Shown here: piece by piece, positions 7,208-15,873 of the stretch | Layout: the number at the start of each line of letters is the position of its first letter | Position numbering within the stretch: the first letter of the stretch is position 1 | NCBI RefSeq assembly: GCF_019048865.1 | Contig: NZ_CP077604.1 | Span: 4,278,001-4,342,000, forward strand | Direction: 5' to 3' | Source: Aquihabitans sp. G128 | GTDB taxonomy: Bacteria > Actinomycetota > Acidimicrobiia > Acidimicrobiales > Iamiaceae | Length of the DNA stretch: 64,000 nt | The notes under the pieces: generated by a model | Seen by the model: only the letters and a program-made list of their open reading frames with translations | What the model was told of the DNA's origin: nothing | Database searches by the model: none | Program-made: the position numbers and the translations under genes

Positions 7208-9698
7208 TCAGGTGGGAGCGACGATGTTCGGCAGCCGCAGCACGAGGGTGGATCCTCCGGCGTCGGTGCGACGCCGGTAGAGGACGTCGCCGCCGTGGCT
7301 CCGGGCGATGTGGCGAGCGAGGAACAGGCCGATCCCGGTTCCGCCCGCCGTCTTGGAGGCCCGGCCGTACTTGCGGAAGACCAGGCCGAGCTGGCCCGGT
7401 TCGATGCCCGGTCCGCTGTCGGTGATCGTGACGTCCACGAAGGCGTCGGTCCGGTCGACCCCGAGGGTGATGGGTGCCCCGTCGGGTGAGAACTTCGAGG
7501 CGTTGCCGATGAGGTTGTGCAGCGCCTGTTGGATCTGCCCCTGGTCGACGACCACGGGACAGGGAGCGGGGCCGGAGGCCACCAGGTGCATCGGGTTGTC
7601 GATCTCGTGGCTGAGGTCGCGGATGGTCTGCTCGACGAGGTCGACGATGTCGACCGTCTCGAGCTGCAGGTCGAGGGCGGAGGAGTCGGCCTCGGTGGCG
7701 TCGACCAGGTTGGCGAGGATGCGTTCGAGGCGCATCGCCGCGCTGTAGATGTTGGTGGCGGCGCGGGCGTGCTCGGGATCGCCGTGCTGCTGGAGGTCGC
7801 TGGCGTAGCCGGCGATGACGGTGAGGGGGCTCCGGATCTCGTGCGAGAGCAGGCCGAGGACCGAGTCGACCCGATCCTCCGGCGAAGCTCCCGTCGCGAG
7901 GCGAGCCGGCAGGAGGGCGCCGGTCAGGTCTCCTGGCTGCCCGACGGCGACGCGCTCCGCTCCCAGTCGGGTGAGCATCGCCTCGGAGGGGATCGCTTCG
8001 CTCCACAGGTAGCCCTGCCCGTACGGGGTCCCCTGGTCTCGCAGCTCGGCCAGCTGCGCCTCGCTCTCGATGCCCTCGGCCACCACGGAGAGGCCGAGGG
8101 CATCGGAGAGGGCGAGGATCGCCTGGACGATGGCGAAGTCCTCCAGGTTGTGGGGTAGGCCGGCGACGAAGGACTGGTCGATCTTGATGATGTCGAGCGG
8201 GAAGCTCTTGAGGTAGGCGAGCGAGCTGTAGCCCGTCCCGAAGTCGTCGGCGGAGAGGCGGACGCCCACGGCCTTGAGCTCGGTGAGCGTCTGGCGACAC
8301 CGGGCGGGATCTCGCATCAGGGTGCTCTCGGTGATCTCCAACCAGAGCGATGACGGCTCGAGGCCCGATGCCGTCAGCGCATGCTCGACCCGAGCTGCGA
8401 GCCGGGGGTCGTCGAGCTGGGTCGTGGACACGTTCACCGAGATGGCGATCGATCGGTCCGGGCAGGCGCGCTGCCATCCGGCGGCGTCGGCGCAGGCCTG
8501 CCGGAGGATCAGCTCTCCGAACTCGGGCATCCGGCCCGCCCGCTCGGCGGCCCGGACGACCTCGATCGCCGGGAGCGGCCCCCCGTCGCCGTCCGTGAGG
8601 CGCAGGAGCGCCTCGGCGCCCACCGTCACCTGATCGTCGAGGCGGATGATCGGCTGGTAGCCGAGCGAGACCTGGTCCGTCGTGAGGGCCTCGGCCACGC
8701 GGTCCTCGAGCTGTCGCCGGCGCTCGAGCTCGAGGCGCATCGACGAGTCGTACACGCGGATCGAACCGTTGCGCTTCGCCAGGGTGAGCGCGGTCGCCGC
8801 GGTCTGGAGGAGGTCGTCGGCCCCGCTCGTGGGGCTGGTGACCGTCGCGATGGCGGCGGCGGTCCGGAGCCGGAGGTTCGGGCGCTGGCCGTCGCCGTTG
8901 GCTGCTCGGACCTGGTTGCGCAGCCGGGTGCCGTAGCCGAGGGCCTCCGCCTCGTTGAGACCGTGGCTGCAGCACACGGCGATGGTGTGGTCGGAGAACC
9001 GAGCCAGCAGGTCCCCCTCGTGCGTCGTGGCGGCGATGCGCTCCGCGCCCCACACGACCAGGTCAAGGCCGACGGCGTGACCGAAGGTGTCGGCGACGGC
9101 CTCCATGGTGCCGAGGTCGACGAGCACGACGGCCAGGCGCTCACCGTGCGCCAGCGCTGCCATCCGCTCGCTCAGCTGATCGGTCAGGGATCGGTGGTTG
9201 GCCAGCTCGGTCAGGGCGTCGTGGGTCGCCCGGTGCCAGACGAGGGCTTCGGCCGCCTTGCGTTCGGTGATGTCGAGCGACACGCCGATGTAGCCGACGA
9301 CGGCGTCGCCCTCGATGACCGGGGTGTTGGTCACCCACACCGGCATGACCGACCCGTCGGGACGGCCGACGGTGATCTCCCCGGTCCACGCCGTCCCTGC
9401 CGCGAGCGTGTCGGCGATCACCGCCAGCTGCTCGGGAGCGATGTCCGCAGGGGAGACCTCGGTCGCCTGGGTGCCGACCGCCATCTGTCGAGGCCATCCA
9501 TACATCGCCCGGGCGGCGTCGTTGAGATAGGTGATCTGGCCGTCGAGGTCCCACGCGACCACCGCCTGGGCCACGGCGTTGAGCAACCGCTCGCTGGTGC
9601 GGAGCAGGTCGCCCGGACCCGCGGCAGGGGTCGGGTCGCCGTTCGAACCCGCGCCCCCCGACCACCTCGCTCGAGGCTGCCGGTGCCTGCTGCTCCAT
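7208..9698 (-). CDS. Hybrid PAS - degenerate GGDEF - EAL - histidine kinase sensor
   Basis: About 830 residues with four signalling modules in one chain. A PAS domain (LLNAVAQAVVAWDLDGQ) comes first. A GGDEF-like domain follows in which the signature is replaced by FSDHT, so it is probably not a cyclase. The EAL domain looks active: EALLRL, SVNVS, EITES, DDFGTGYSS, KIDQSF and AEGIES are all present. A HisKA H-box (LLSHEIRSPLTV) and HATPase motifs (N-box HNLIGNASKF, DSGPGIEP, GGTGIGLFLARHI) end the protein. No transmembrane segment is seen. It would link c-di-GMP breakdown to phosphorelay; no response regulator is adjacent. In-frame sequence above base 9660 is not coding-like. If C6 at 9654-9659 is really C5, the ATG at 9698 gives a smooth N-terminus. 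Confidence 0.85.
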
Positions 9699-9706
9699 CT
9701 GCTGCC

Positions 9707-9722
9707 CCGACCCGTGGGTCGG
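9707..9722. promoter_or_regulatory. 16-bp perfect palindrome upstream of the PAS/EAL/kinase gene
   Basis: CCGACCCGTGGGTCGG, 7-bp arms around GT, ending nine bases before the proposed ATG at 9698. It is operator-like or a leader hairpin; the factor is unknown. Confidence 0.3.
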
Positions 9723-9878
9723 CGTGGTGAAGGGCCCGCCTCCTCCCGACCGAGGATGCGGGCTGAGCCTACTTCTCGGATGAAGCCCGGTGCGTTTCGT
9801 TGTTCGCGTCTGGCTCCGGTCGCGAGGCCTCGGCCAGCCGTTCGGCGCTGCTGGGCCCTGCCGGCCGGCACCGATCCC

Positions 9879-9884
9879 TACGGT
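9879..9884 (+). promoter_or_regulatory. TACGGT -10-like hexamer of the amidase gene
   Basis: TACGGT ends nine bases before the ATG at 9894, so transcription would begin at or next to the start codon (leaderless). The same arrangement recurs at seven other genes in this window. Confidence 0.4.
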
Positions 9885-9893
9885 GGGGAGCCC

Positions 9894-11306
9894 ATGACCA
9901 GCTTCTCCGCCTTCACCGACGACGCCCTCGGGACCGATGACGTCGTCGGCTTGCTCCGCCGCCTCTCCAGCCGTGACGTCAGCCCGAGCGAGCTGACCGC
10001 CGCCTCCATCGCTCGTGCCCGGCGAGCCGACGAGCACCTCGGTGCGATCGTCGCCGAGCGGTTCGATGCCGCCCAGCGCGAGGCTGATGTCCACCCGGGC
10101 GGCGCCTTCGGCGGCATCCCGACGCTCATTAAGGACATGATCGACGTGGCCGGGCTGCCCACCCGGTTCGGCTCCGACGCCTTCCCGAAGGCTGCGCCAG
10201 CCGCCGAGAACGACCCGTTCGCCCAGCAGCTGGTGGACCTGGGGCTGACCGTCATCGCCAAGACCACCATGCCCGAGTTCGGCTTCACCCCGTCCACCGA
10301 GTTCCCCGACGACCCGCCGACGCGGAACCCGTGGAACCTCGACCGGTCGGCCGGCGGGTCCTCCGGCGGATCGGCGGCCATGGTCGCCGCCGGGGTGGTG
10401 CCCATCGCCCACGCAGCCGATGGCGGCGGCTCGATCCGGATCCCCGCGGCGTGCTGCGGCCTGGTGGGCCTCAAGCCGAGCGCCGGGCGGCTGCTCGCCT
10501 CCAAGAACACCGCCCACCAGCTGGTGCCGATCGTGGTCGACGGCGTGGTGACCCGATCGGTCCGCGACACCGCCCACCACCTCGCCCACGCCGAGCACCT
10601 CTACCTCAACCCGAAGCTGCCGCCCATCGGGCTGGTGGATCGGGCCCTGGAGCGACCGCTGCGGATCGGTGCCATCGACCGTTCCCCCTCGCCCGGCGAG
10701 CTCGACGGGCCCGTGCGCGCCGCGTTCGACGACACCGTCGCGCTGCTGGAGGGCCTGGGCCACCGGGTGACGCTGATCGACCCGCCCGTGGCCGACACGT
10801 TCGTCGACGACTTCGTCAGCCTCTACCAGCTCTTCGGCGCCGCCTCGGCCCGCGCCGGGAGCAAGGTCTGGGGACCGGCGTTCGAACGCCGGCTGCTCAG
10901 CGAGTTCACCGAGGGCCTGGGCGCGGCGTTCGGGCGCCGGTGGCACCGGGTGCCCGGCATCGTCCGGCGGCTCCGTGGCACCCGGAAGGACCTGGCCGCC
11001 CGGACCGCGGGCTACGACGTGCTCCTGGCGCCCACCGTGGCCCAGGTCCCGCCGCTGCTCGGCCACCTGGGCATGGACCTCACCTACGACGTGCTGTTCC
11101 CCCGGGTGATGGAGTGGGCCCAGTTCACCCCGCTCGACAACGCCGCCGGCACCCCGTCGATCAGCCTGCCGCTGGCCCACGACGCCGCCACCAACACCCC
11201 CGTCGGGATCATGTTCAGCGGTTCCTACGGCCAGGAGCGCACCCTGCTCGAGCTCGCCCTCCAGCTCGAGGCCGCTCGGCCGTGGGCGTCGCTGGCCGGC
11301 GCCTGA
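9894..11306 (+). CDS. Amidase-signature family hydrolase
   Basis: 470 residues, the normal length for the family. The Ser-cisSer-Lys triad is visible: Lys in GGIPTLIKDMID near residue 80 and the Ser-rich loop SAGGSSGGSAAMVAAG near 155-170. The C-terminal half continues the amidase fold (PLDNAAGTPSISLPL). It hydrolyses an amide bond in the cytoplasm; family members act on aliphatic, aryl or peptide amides, and the substrate here cannot be told. It is not GatA by context, since gatB and gatC are absent. It runs divergently from the PAS/EAL kinase gene. Confidence 0.9.
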   Translation: MTSFSAFTDDALGTDDVVGLLRRLSSRDVSPSELTAASIARARRADEHLGAIVAERFDAAQREADVHPGGAFGGIPTLIKDMIDVAGLPTRFGSDAFPKAAPAAENDPFAQQLVDLGLTVIAKTTMPEFGFTPSTEFPDDPPTRNPWNLDRSAGGSSGGSAAMVAAGVVPIAHAADGGGSIRIPAACCGLVGLKPSAGRLLASKNTAHQLVPIVVDGVVTRSVRDTAHHLAHAEHLYLNPKLPPIGLVDRALERPLRIGAIDRSPSPGELDGPVRAAFDDTVALLEGLGHRVTLIDPPVADTFVDDFVSLYQLFGAASARAGSKVWGPAFERRLLSEFTEGLGAAFGRRWHRVPGIVRRLRGTRKDLAARTAGYDVLLAPTVAQVPPLLGHLGMDLTYDVLFPRVMEWAQFTPLDNAAGTPSISLPLAHDAATNTPVGIMFSGSYGQERTLLELALQLEAARPWASLAGA

Positions 11307-11333
11307 CCGGGACGGGTCGGGCGCTCCGCGCCC

Positions 11334-12362
11334 TCAGGGCGAGGCCGTCAGCGATCGTGTCGGGGCGAGGCCGAAGGCGGCACCGAGGGAGGTCGGGCCG
11401 AAGCGCGTGATCCTGGCGATGCGATCCTCGGCGGCGGCCAGGACCACCAGGCCGCTCAGCTCCCGGGCGGCCCCGGACGGGCCCGGGAGGTAGTAGCCGA
11501 ACGCCGGCTGGGCGTTGGCCGGTGCCTCGACCAGCTGGAGGTCCGGGCCCCAGCATCCCCGGGCACGGAGGAAGTCGGCCACCGCGGGGGGGCCGTCGCA
11601 GCGGATCGGCTCCGGCGGCATGGACAGCCGGACGTCACCGCTCAGGGCCTGGACGACCCGGCGGGGGTCACCGCTCTGCAGCGCATCGGCGAACCGGTCG
11701 ACGGCCGCCGCCTCGTGCGGGGAGCGGGCGACAGGGACCTCGTCGGAGGAGCGGTCGGGGCGAAAGCCGCCGCGAGCTCGGACCAGCGCGCTGTTGACCG
11801 CCGCCGCCGACACGTCGAGGACGGCCGCTGCCTCGACCGCCGAGAAGCCCAGCACGTCGCGCAGCACCAGGACGGCCCGCTGCTGGGCCGGGAGGTGCTG
11901 GAGCCCGGCGACGAAGGCGAGCCCGACCGACTCCCGGGCCTCGTAGCGGGCCTCCGGCCCCGGGTCCGGCGTCACGAGCAGCGCATCGGGGAAGGGCTCG
12001 AGCCACCACGGGTCGTCGGCTGCGCCGATGCCGGCGGCGGACCGGAGGTCGAGGTCGCTCGCCGGGGCCGGACGCCGAGACGCGTCGCGCCGGTGGTTCA
12101 GGCAGCGGTTCGTGGCGATCCGGTAGAGCCAGGGGCGCAGCGCCCGGCCGTCGAAGCCATCGAGGGCGCGCCATGCGGAGGCGAGGGTGTCCTGGAGCGC
12201 GTCCTCGGCGTCGTGGAACGAGCCCAGGACGCGGTAGCAGTGCACCAGCAGCTCGCGCCGGTGCGGTTCGACCAGCTGGGCGAAGGCCTCGCCATCCCCC
12301 CGGCGGGCGCGACCCAGGACCGCCTCGTCCGTGCGGCTCGTGCGTCGTTCGACCGTCGTCAT
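11334..12362 (-). CDS. ECF RNA polymerase sigma factor, SigG/SigX5-like, with SnoaL-type C-terminal domain
   Basis: 342 residues. Sigma region 2 is clear (HCYRVLGSFHDAEDALQDT, then RPWLYRIATNRCLNHRR), as is region 4 (LPAQQRAVLVLRDVLGFSA ... VNSALVRAR). About 120 extra residues follow, forming a SnoaL/NTF2-like domain (DRFADALQSGDPRRVVQALS, then PPEPIRCDGPPA). This is the architecture of the SigG-like group, in which the C-terminal domain replaces a separate anti-sigma factor. No anti-sigma gene is adjacent, consistent with that. A second paralogue lies at 58492-59509. It is divergent from an SDR gene that may be its target; the intergenic space carries inverted copies of a 14-base element. 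Confidence 0.92.
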   Translation of the reverse strand: MTTVERRTSRTDEAVLGRARRGDGEAFAQLVEPHRRELLVHCYRVLGSFHDAEDALQDTLASAWRALDGFDGRALRPWLYRIATNRCLNHRRDASRRPAPASDLDLRSAAGIGAADDPWWLEPFPDALLVTPDPGPEARYEARESVGLAFVAGLQHLPAQQRAVLVLRDVLGFSAVEAAAVLDVSAAAVNSALVRARGGFRPDRSSDEVPVARSPHEAAAVDRFADALQSGDPRRVVQALSGDVRLSMPPEPIRCDGPPAVADFLRARGCWGPDLQLVEAPANAQPAFGYYLPGPSGAARELSGLVVLAAAEDRIARITRFGPTSLGAAFGLAPTRSLTASP

Positions 12363-12363
12363 G

Positions 12364-12431
12364 GAGGTACCAACCCCACCGCGGCCGGAAACTCATCGGT
12401 GATCCGCTGACGGCGCCGGGGTTCCAACCTC
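12364..12431. promoter_or_regulatory. Inverted 14-base elements in the sigma factor/SDR intergenic region
   Basis: Minus-strand GGGGTTGGTACCTC (12364-12377) and plus-strand GGGGTTCCAACCTC (12418-12431) match at 10 of 14 positions and face opposite ways. They could be promoter or operator elements shared by the divergent genes, possibly read by the sigma factor itself. Confidence 0.3.
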
Positions 12432-12462
12432 CGAACCGCACCCACGTCCCCAGGAGCACCCC

Positions 12463-13215
12463 ATGCCCGCAGATCCCTTCACCGGCACGACCGCGATCGT
12501 CACCGGCGCCAGCCGCGGCTTCGGCCGGGCGATCGCCACCGCCCTCACGGCCCGGGGCGCCACCGTGGTGGGCGTCGCCCGAGACCGATCGGCCCTGGGC
12601 GAGGTGGGGGAGCGGTTGGGTTCGTCCTTCGTCGGCGTGGTCGCCGACGTCACCGAGCCGGCGCTGGCCTCGGAGCTGCTGGCCGAGCACCGCCCCCAGC
12701 TCCTCGTCCTCAACGCCGGTGCCACCCCGCGTGCTGCCGCGATCCAGGACCAGACGTGGGAGGCCTTCAGCAGCAACTGGCACACCGACGTCCGCCACGC
12801 GTTCGAGTTCACCCGGGCCGCCCTGGCGGCACCCCTCGCCCCCGGCTCCACGGTGGTGGCCATGTCGAGCGGAGCCGCCCGGATGGGGTCGCCGCTCAGC
12901 GGCGGCTACGCCGGCGCCAAGGCGACCGTCGGCTTCATCAGCGACTACGCCCAGGCCGAGTCGGACCGGCAGGGGTTGGGGCTCCGCTTCGTCTCGCTCC
13001 TGCCCAAGCTCACCGGCGCCACCGCGCTGGGCTCCACGTTCGTCGACGCCTACGCCGGCCTGGCCGGCACCGACCGGGCGACGTTCGAGGCACAGGTCGG
13101 CCCGGCGCTCACCGCCGACCAGGTCGGTGCCGCGGTGATCGACCTCGCCTCGGCCCCCGCCGGAGCGGCCCGCTCGTACCTGCTCACGGCCGACGGCCTG
13201 GCGGCCATCGCCTGA
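12463..13215 (+). CDS. SDR-family oxidoreductase
   Basis: 250 residues. Rossmann motif TGASRGFGRAIA near residue 14, LNAG in place of NNAG, Ser in VAMSSGAARMG, and YAGAK supplying the Tyr-x3-Lys pair. It is a soluble NAD(P)-dependent enzyme of unknown substrate. An AGGAGC ribosome-binding site precedes the ATG by six bases. It is transcribed divergently from the SigG-like sigma factor. Pairing of a sigma factor gene with an SDR is suggestive of shared control, but that is inference. Confidence 0.9.
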   Translation: MPADPFTGTTAIVTGASRGFGRAIATALTARGATVVGVARDRSALGEVGERLGSSFVGVVADVTEPALASELLAEHRPQLLVLNAGATPRAAAIQDQTWEAFSSNWHTDVRHAFEFTRAALAAPLAPGSTVVAMSSGAARMGSPLSGGYAGAKATVGFISDYAQAESDRQGLGLRFVSLLPKLTGATALGSTFVDAYAGLAGTDRATFEAQVGPALTADQVGAAVIDLASAPAGAARSYLLTADGLAAIA

Positions 13216-13292
13216 GAGTGGCGGTCCGACGACCTCGACGAGGGCACCGCATCGAATCCCACCCCGACGCCGGGCCGGAAGGGCCGCGAGGG

Positions 13293-13574
13293 CTATCGGG
13301 AAGCGGCCTTGCGCTCGGCGGAGTAGGTCCACCATGGCCGGGCCGGCTCGCCGTCGGCCTGGTCGACCGCCGACCTGACGGTGTCGAGCAGGCAGGGATC
13401 GAGGTCGGTGCCGGCGGCGGCGCACAGCGCGCCGAAGACCTCGACGGGGTCGCGACCGGCCAGGTCGCCGACGGTCTCCAGCCCGATGGTGGCGAAGGTG
13501 CGGCCGACGGCCGGGCCGACGTTGACCAGGGCGGTCAGGGGGCTGGTGGGGGAGGGGGCGGTGGGAGAGGACAA
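13293..13574 (-). CDS. Helix-hairpin-helix protein (Cdd1/pathogenicity-locus family)
   Basis: 93 residues from a TTG preceded by GAGGAG eight bases away; upstream in-frame codons run into the deformylase gene and are rejected. The core LTALVNVGPAVGRTFATIG is a helix-hairpin-helix, followed by VGDLAGRDPVEVFGALC and a WWTYSAERKA end. These are hallmarks of the small Cdd1-like family found near housekeeping genes in many bacteria. The HhH suggests nucleic-acid or protein contacts; the biochemical role is not known. It follows the deformylase gene on the same strand with a gap of about 160 bases. Confidence 0.72.
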   Translation of the reverse strand: MSSPTAPSPTSPLTALVNVGPAVGRTFATIGLETVGDLAGRDPVEVFGALCAAAGTDLDPCLLDTVRSAVDQADGEPARPWWTYSAERKAASR

Positions 13575-13732
13575 GGGGACGGCTCCTCGGTCGGCGGGTG
13601 GCGCGCCGATCCGGACGAGACGGAACCGATCGACGTGCCCTCGACGGTACGTGGGCCGGCCCAGGGGGTCTTGGACGAATCGGCCACGCCGCCGGCGCTG
13701 GGGGGACGATGCCCGGTCAGCTCGCGCCGGCG

Positions 13733-14359
13733 TCAGGCCTGGCCGGGCGGGAGGGCGAAGCCGAGGTGGGCGGCGAGCTCGGCCATGGGTGCACCGGCCC
13801 AGGTCGCCAGGTCGTCGCCGGTGAGGATCGTGCCGGGGATGGCCCGGTCGACGTAGAGGACTCCGTCGAGGTGGTCGACCTCGTGTTGGACGATGCGCGC
13901 CGACCACCCGGTGAAGGTCAGGTCGAGCGGCTCGCCCGACGGGGCGGTGCCGGTGAGGCGGACGGTGCGCCAGCGCGGTACGACGGCCTGCTGCTGCTGG
14001 CCGTCGTCGAACACGCTCAGGCAGCCCTCCACGAACATCCGCCGGCCGTCGGCCTCCACCGGGTGTACCTCCGGATCGAGGACCGCGGTGAACGGCAGCG
14101 GCTCGGTGCGCTCGCGCTCCTCACGGCGGGCAGGGTCGGCCCGGCTCCACGTGGCCGGCCCGTCCTCCATCACGAAGAGCCGGGCGGAGATCCCGACCTG
14201 GGGTGCGGCCAGGCCGACCCCTGGTGCGGCCCGCATGGCGTCGGCCATCTCGAGCACCAGCGCCGCCAGGTCCTCGGGGCGCACCACGTCGAGGGCGGGG
14301 GCCGCCCGCCGGCGCAGCACGGGCTCGGGTTCGCACACGATGTCCACGACGAGAGTCAA
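13733..14359 (-). CDS. def: Peptide deformylase
   Basis: 208 residues. All three family motifs are intact: GVGLAAPQVG (motif 1), EGCLSV (motif 2, metal-binding Cys) and QHEVDHLDG (motif 3, two metal-binding His and catalytic Glu). It removes the formyl group from N-terminal Met of new proteins in the cytoplasm. The longest frame starts at TTG 14359; a GTG at 14347 is a reasonable alternative. No fmt gene is adjacent, so this may be a second copy, as is common in actinobacteria; that part is inference. Confidence 0.93.
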   Translation of the reverse strand: MTLVVDIVCEPEPVLRRRAAPALDVVRPEDLAALVLEMADAMRAAPGVGLAAPQVGISARLFVMEDGPATWSRADPARREERERTEPLPFTAVLDPEVHPVEADGRRMFVEGCLSVFDDGQQQQAVVPRWRTVRLTGTAPSGEPLDLTFTGWSARIVQHEVDHLDGVLYVDRAIPGTILTGDDLATWAGAPMAELAAHLGFALPPGQA

Positions 14360-14440
14360 CCAGGAGCCAGGTGGTGGTCCGCTCCCGAGGCGTGCTCGTC
14401 CGAGCCGACCGGGTCGCCCCCCCGGGCCACCCGGCTGTGG

Positions 14441-14998
14441 TCAGGGTCGCCAGTCGTCGGCGAGGAGGGCGTAGCCGTAGCCGTCGAGCCACTCGCCGGA
14501 GCGGTGCAGCGAGTCCCGCACGGAGTGGGCCCAACGCCGCATGCCCACCCGCTCCATCAGACGCCACGACGCCTCGTTGGTGGCGAAGCAGTCGGCGGTC
14601 ACCCGCCGGAGGCCGAGGTCCTCGAAGCAGATGCGCAGCAGCTCCCGCACGGCCTCGGTGGCGTAGCCCTGCCCGACGTGGTCGGGGTGGAAGACCCACC
14701 CGAGGCTGGCCTGGACCCCCTCCGCCTGCTCGGCGACCTCCGCCTGGGCCCAACCGTCCTGCACCCACAGCATCAGGTCACCGATGACCTCGCCCTCGCG
14801 CTCCACGACGAGCGTCTTGGCGAGCGACTCCGGCTCGACGAAGTGGTCTCGGAACGCCTCGAACGTCGACGGGCCCCGGGTGAGCCAGCGACCGACCGGC
14901 TCGAGCCTGCGGTACGTCCAGACCGCAGAGGCATCGTCGGCCACGGCGGGGCGGAGCGAGAGGCGAGCCGTCGTCACCGGCCACGGGGGAGCGGGCAT
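14441..14998 (-). CDS. GNAT-family N-acetyltransferase (RimJ/RimL-like)
   Basis: 185 residues. Begins with the typical strand TTARLSLRPAVADDASAVW and carries the acetyl-CoA loop in a GQGYATEAVRELLRICFED stretch, followed by RRVTADCFATNEASWRLMER, a diagnostic RimJ/RimL-type segment. Probably acetylates a protein N-terminus or a small amine. A TACGGT hexamer sits six bases before the ATG, so the message may be leaderless. The gene is co-oriented with def but separated by ~80 bases. Confidence 0.88.
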   Translation of the reverse strand: MPAPPWPVTTARLSLRPAVADDASAVWTYRRLEPVGRWLTRGPSTFEAFRDHFVEPESLAKTLVVEREGEVIGDLMLWVQDGWAQAEVAEQAEGVQASLGWVFHPDHVGQGYATEAVRELLRICFEDLGLRRVTADCFATNEASWRLMERVGMRRWAHSVRDSLHRSGEWLDGYGYALLADDWRP

Positions 14999-15004
14999 GG
15001 GTGG

Positions 15005-15010
15005 ACCGTA
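15005..15010 (-). promoter_or_regulatory. TACGGT -10-like hexamer of the acetyltransferase gene
   Basis: On the minus strand TACGGT is followed by six bases and then the ATG at 14998, a leaderless arrangement. Confidence 0.4.
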
Positions 15011-15127
15011 GCCAGCCGACCTCGTCGGCGGCCCGGCCTTTGGCGGCCTGGCTCGAGGGTCCTGCGCCGGCCGGCGCCCGAGGCGAGCGAACGGTGTCGA
15101 CGTCGCTGGCGACGATCGCCCGTGGCC

Positions 15128-15757
15128 TCAGGCGTCGTCGACGCCGGGCAGGGTCTCGATGCCGATGGACCACAACAGGCCGTCGACTCCACGGCGGAAG
15201 GTCCGCTGGGCGGCGGTGGCGCTGTCGAGGTAGGCGGCGACGACGGCGCCGTCGCGGAGCATCAGGAAGTTCCGTGCCGGGCTGGCCGCGGTCGGGTGGC
15301 CGGCATCGCTGAAGGCTCGACGGACGAGCTCGTAGTACCAGCGGCGGTGCTCGGCGATCGCCACCCGGACCGGGCTCGTGGGGTCCTCGAACTCCGAAGC
15401 AGCGTTGATGAAGGCGCAGCCGCGGAAGTTCGGGCGGCCGATCTCGGCGACCACCTCGTCGCGGAGGGCCGCCACGAGCTCACGGCCGCTGACGGCGGCG
15501 GCGAGCTCGTCGGCGCGTTCGGCGATGCGGGCGTGGATCCCCTCCAGGTAGCTGACCACGAGGTCCTCCTTGCCGGGGAAGTGCCGGTAGAAGGTGGCCA
15601 GCGTGACCTTGCTGGCCGACACGATGCGGTTGACCCCGACGTTGCCGATCCCCTCGGCGTAGAACAGCTCCGAGGCGGTGGCGAGGAGGCGCTCGCGCGG
15701 CTCGGACCGTCGGGGCTGCGGGGCCGGCTCGGCGCGTCGGGAACCACGGGTGGCCAT
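15128..15757 (-). CDS. TetR-family transcriptional repressor
   Basis: 209 residues. The N-terminal helix-turn-helix reads NVGVNRIVSASKVTLATFYR then HFPGKEDLV, the standard TetR_N pattern. The C-terminal ligand domain shows GCAFINAASEF, common in one TetR subgroup that binds small organic inducers. It diverges from a membrane protein gene at 15874. The space between holds two near-identical inverted 17-bp sites, so it probably represses both itself and that gene. Inducer unknown. Confidence 0.92.
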   Translation of the reverse strand: MATRGSRRAEPAPQPRRSEPRERLLATASELFYAEGIGNVGVNRIVSASKVTLATFYRHFPGKEDLVVSYLEGIHARIAERADELAAAVSGRELVAALRDEVVAEIGRPNFRGCAFINAASEFEDPTSPVRVAIAEHRRWYYELVRRAFSDAGHPTAASPARNFLMLRDGAVVAAYLDSATAAQRTFRRGVDGLLWSIGIETLPGVDDA

Positions 15758-15771
15758 CCCGGCAGGCTACC

Positions 15772-15789
15772 AGAGAGAACGTTCGCTCT
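15772..15789. promoter_or_regulatory. TetR operator site 1
   Basis: Near-perfect 18-bp palindrome with core GAACGTTC. On the minus strand it reads AGAGCGAACGTTCTCTC, matching operator site 2 at 16 of 17 bases. It begins 15 bases upstream of the tetR ATG and its right end touches TTGACG (15789-15794), a good -35 hexamer for the membrane protein gene. Confidence 0.7.
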
Positions 15790-15828
15790 TGACGGCTGGG
15801 CCGAGAGGTGCTTGGGTTCCGAACAGGG

Positions 15829-15845
15829 AGAGCGATCGTTCTCTC
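15829..15845. promoter_or_regulatory. TetR operator site 2
   Basis: AGAGCGATCGTTCTCTC on the plus strand, an inverted copy of site 1 with one base changed. It lies 28 bases upstream of the membrane protein ATG. The two sites are arranged symmetrically in the divergent promoter. Confidence 0.7.
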
Positions 15846-15873
15846 TTTGCCTCCCGCCCCGAAAGGCCCTGCC

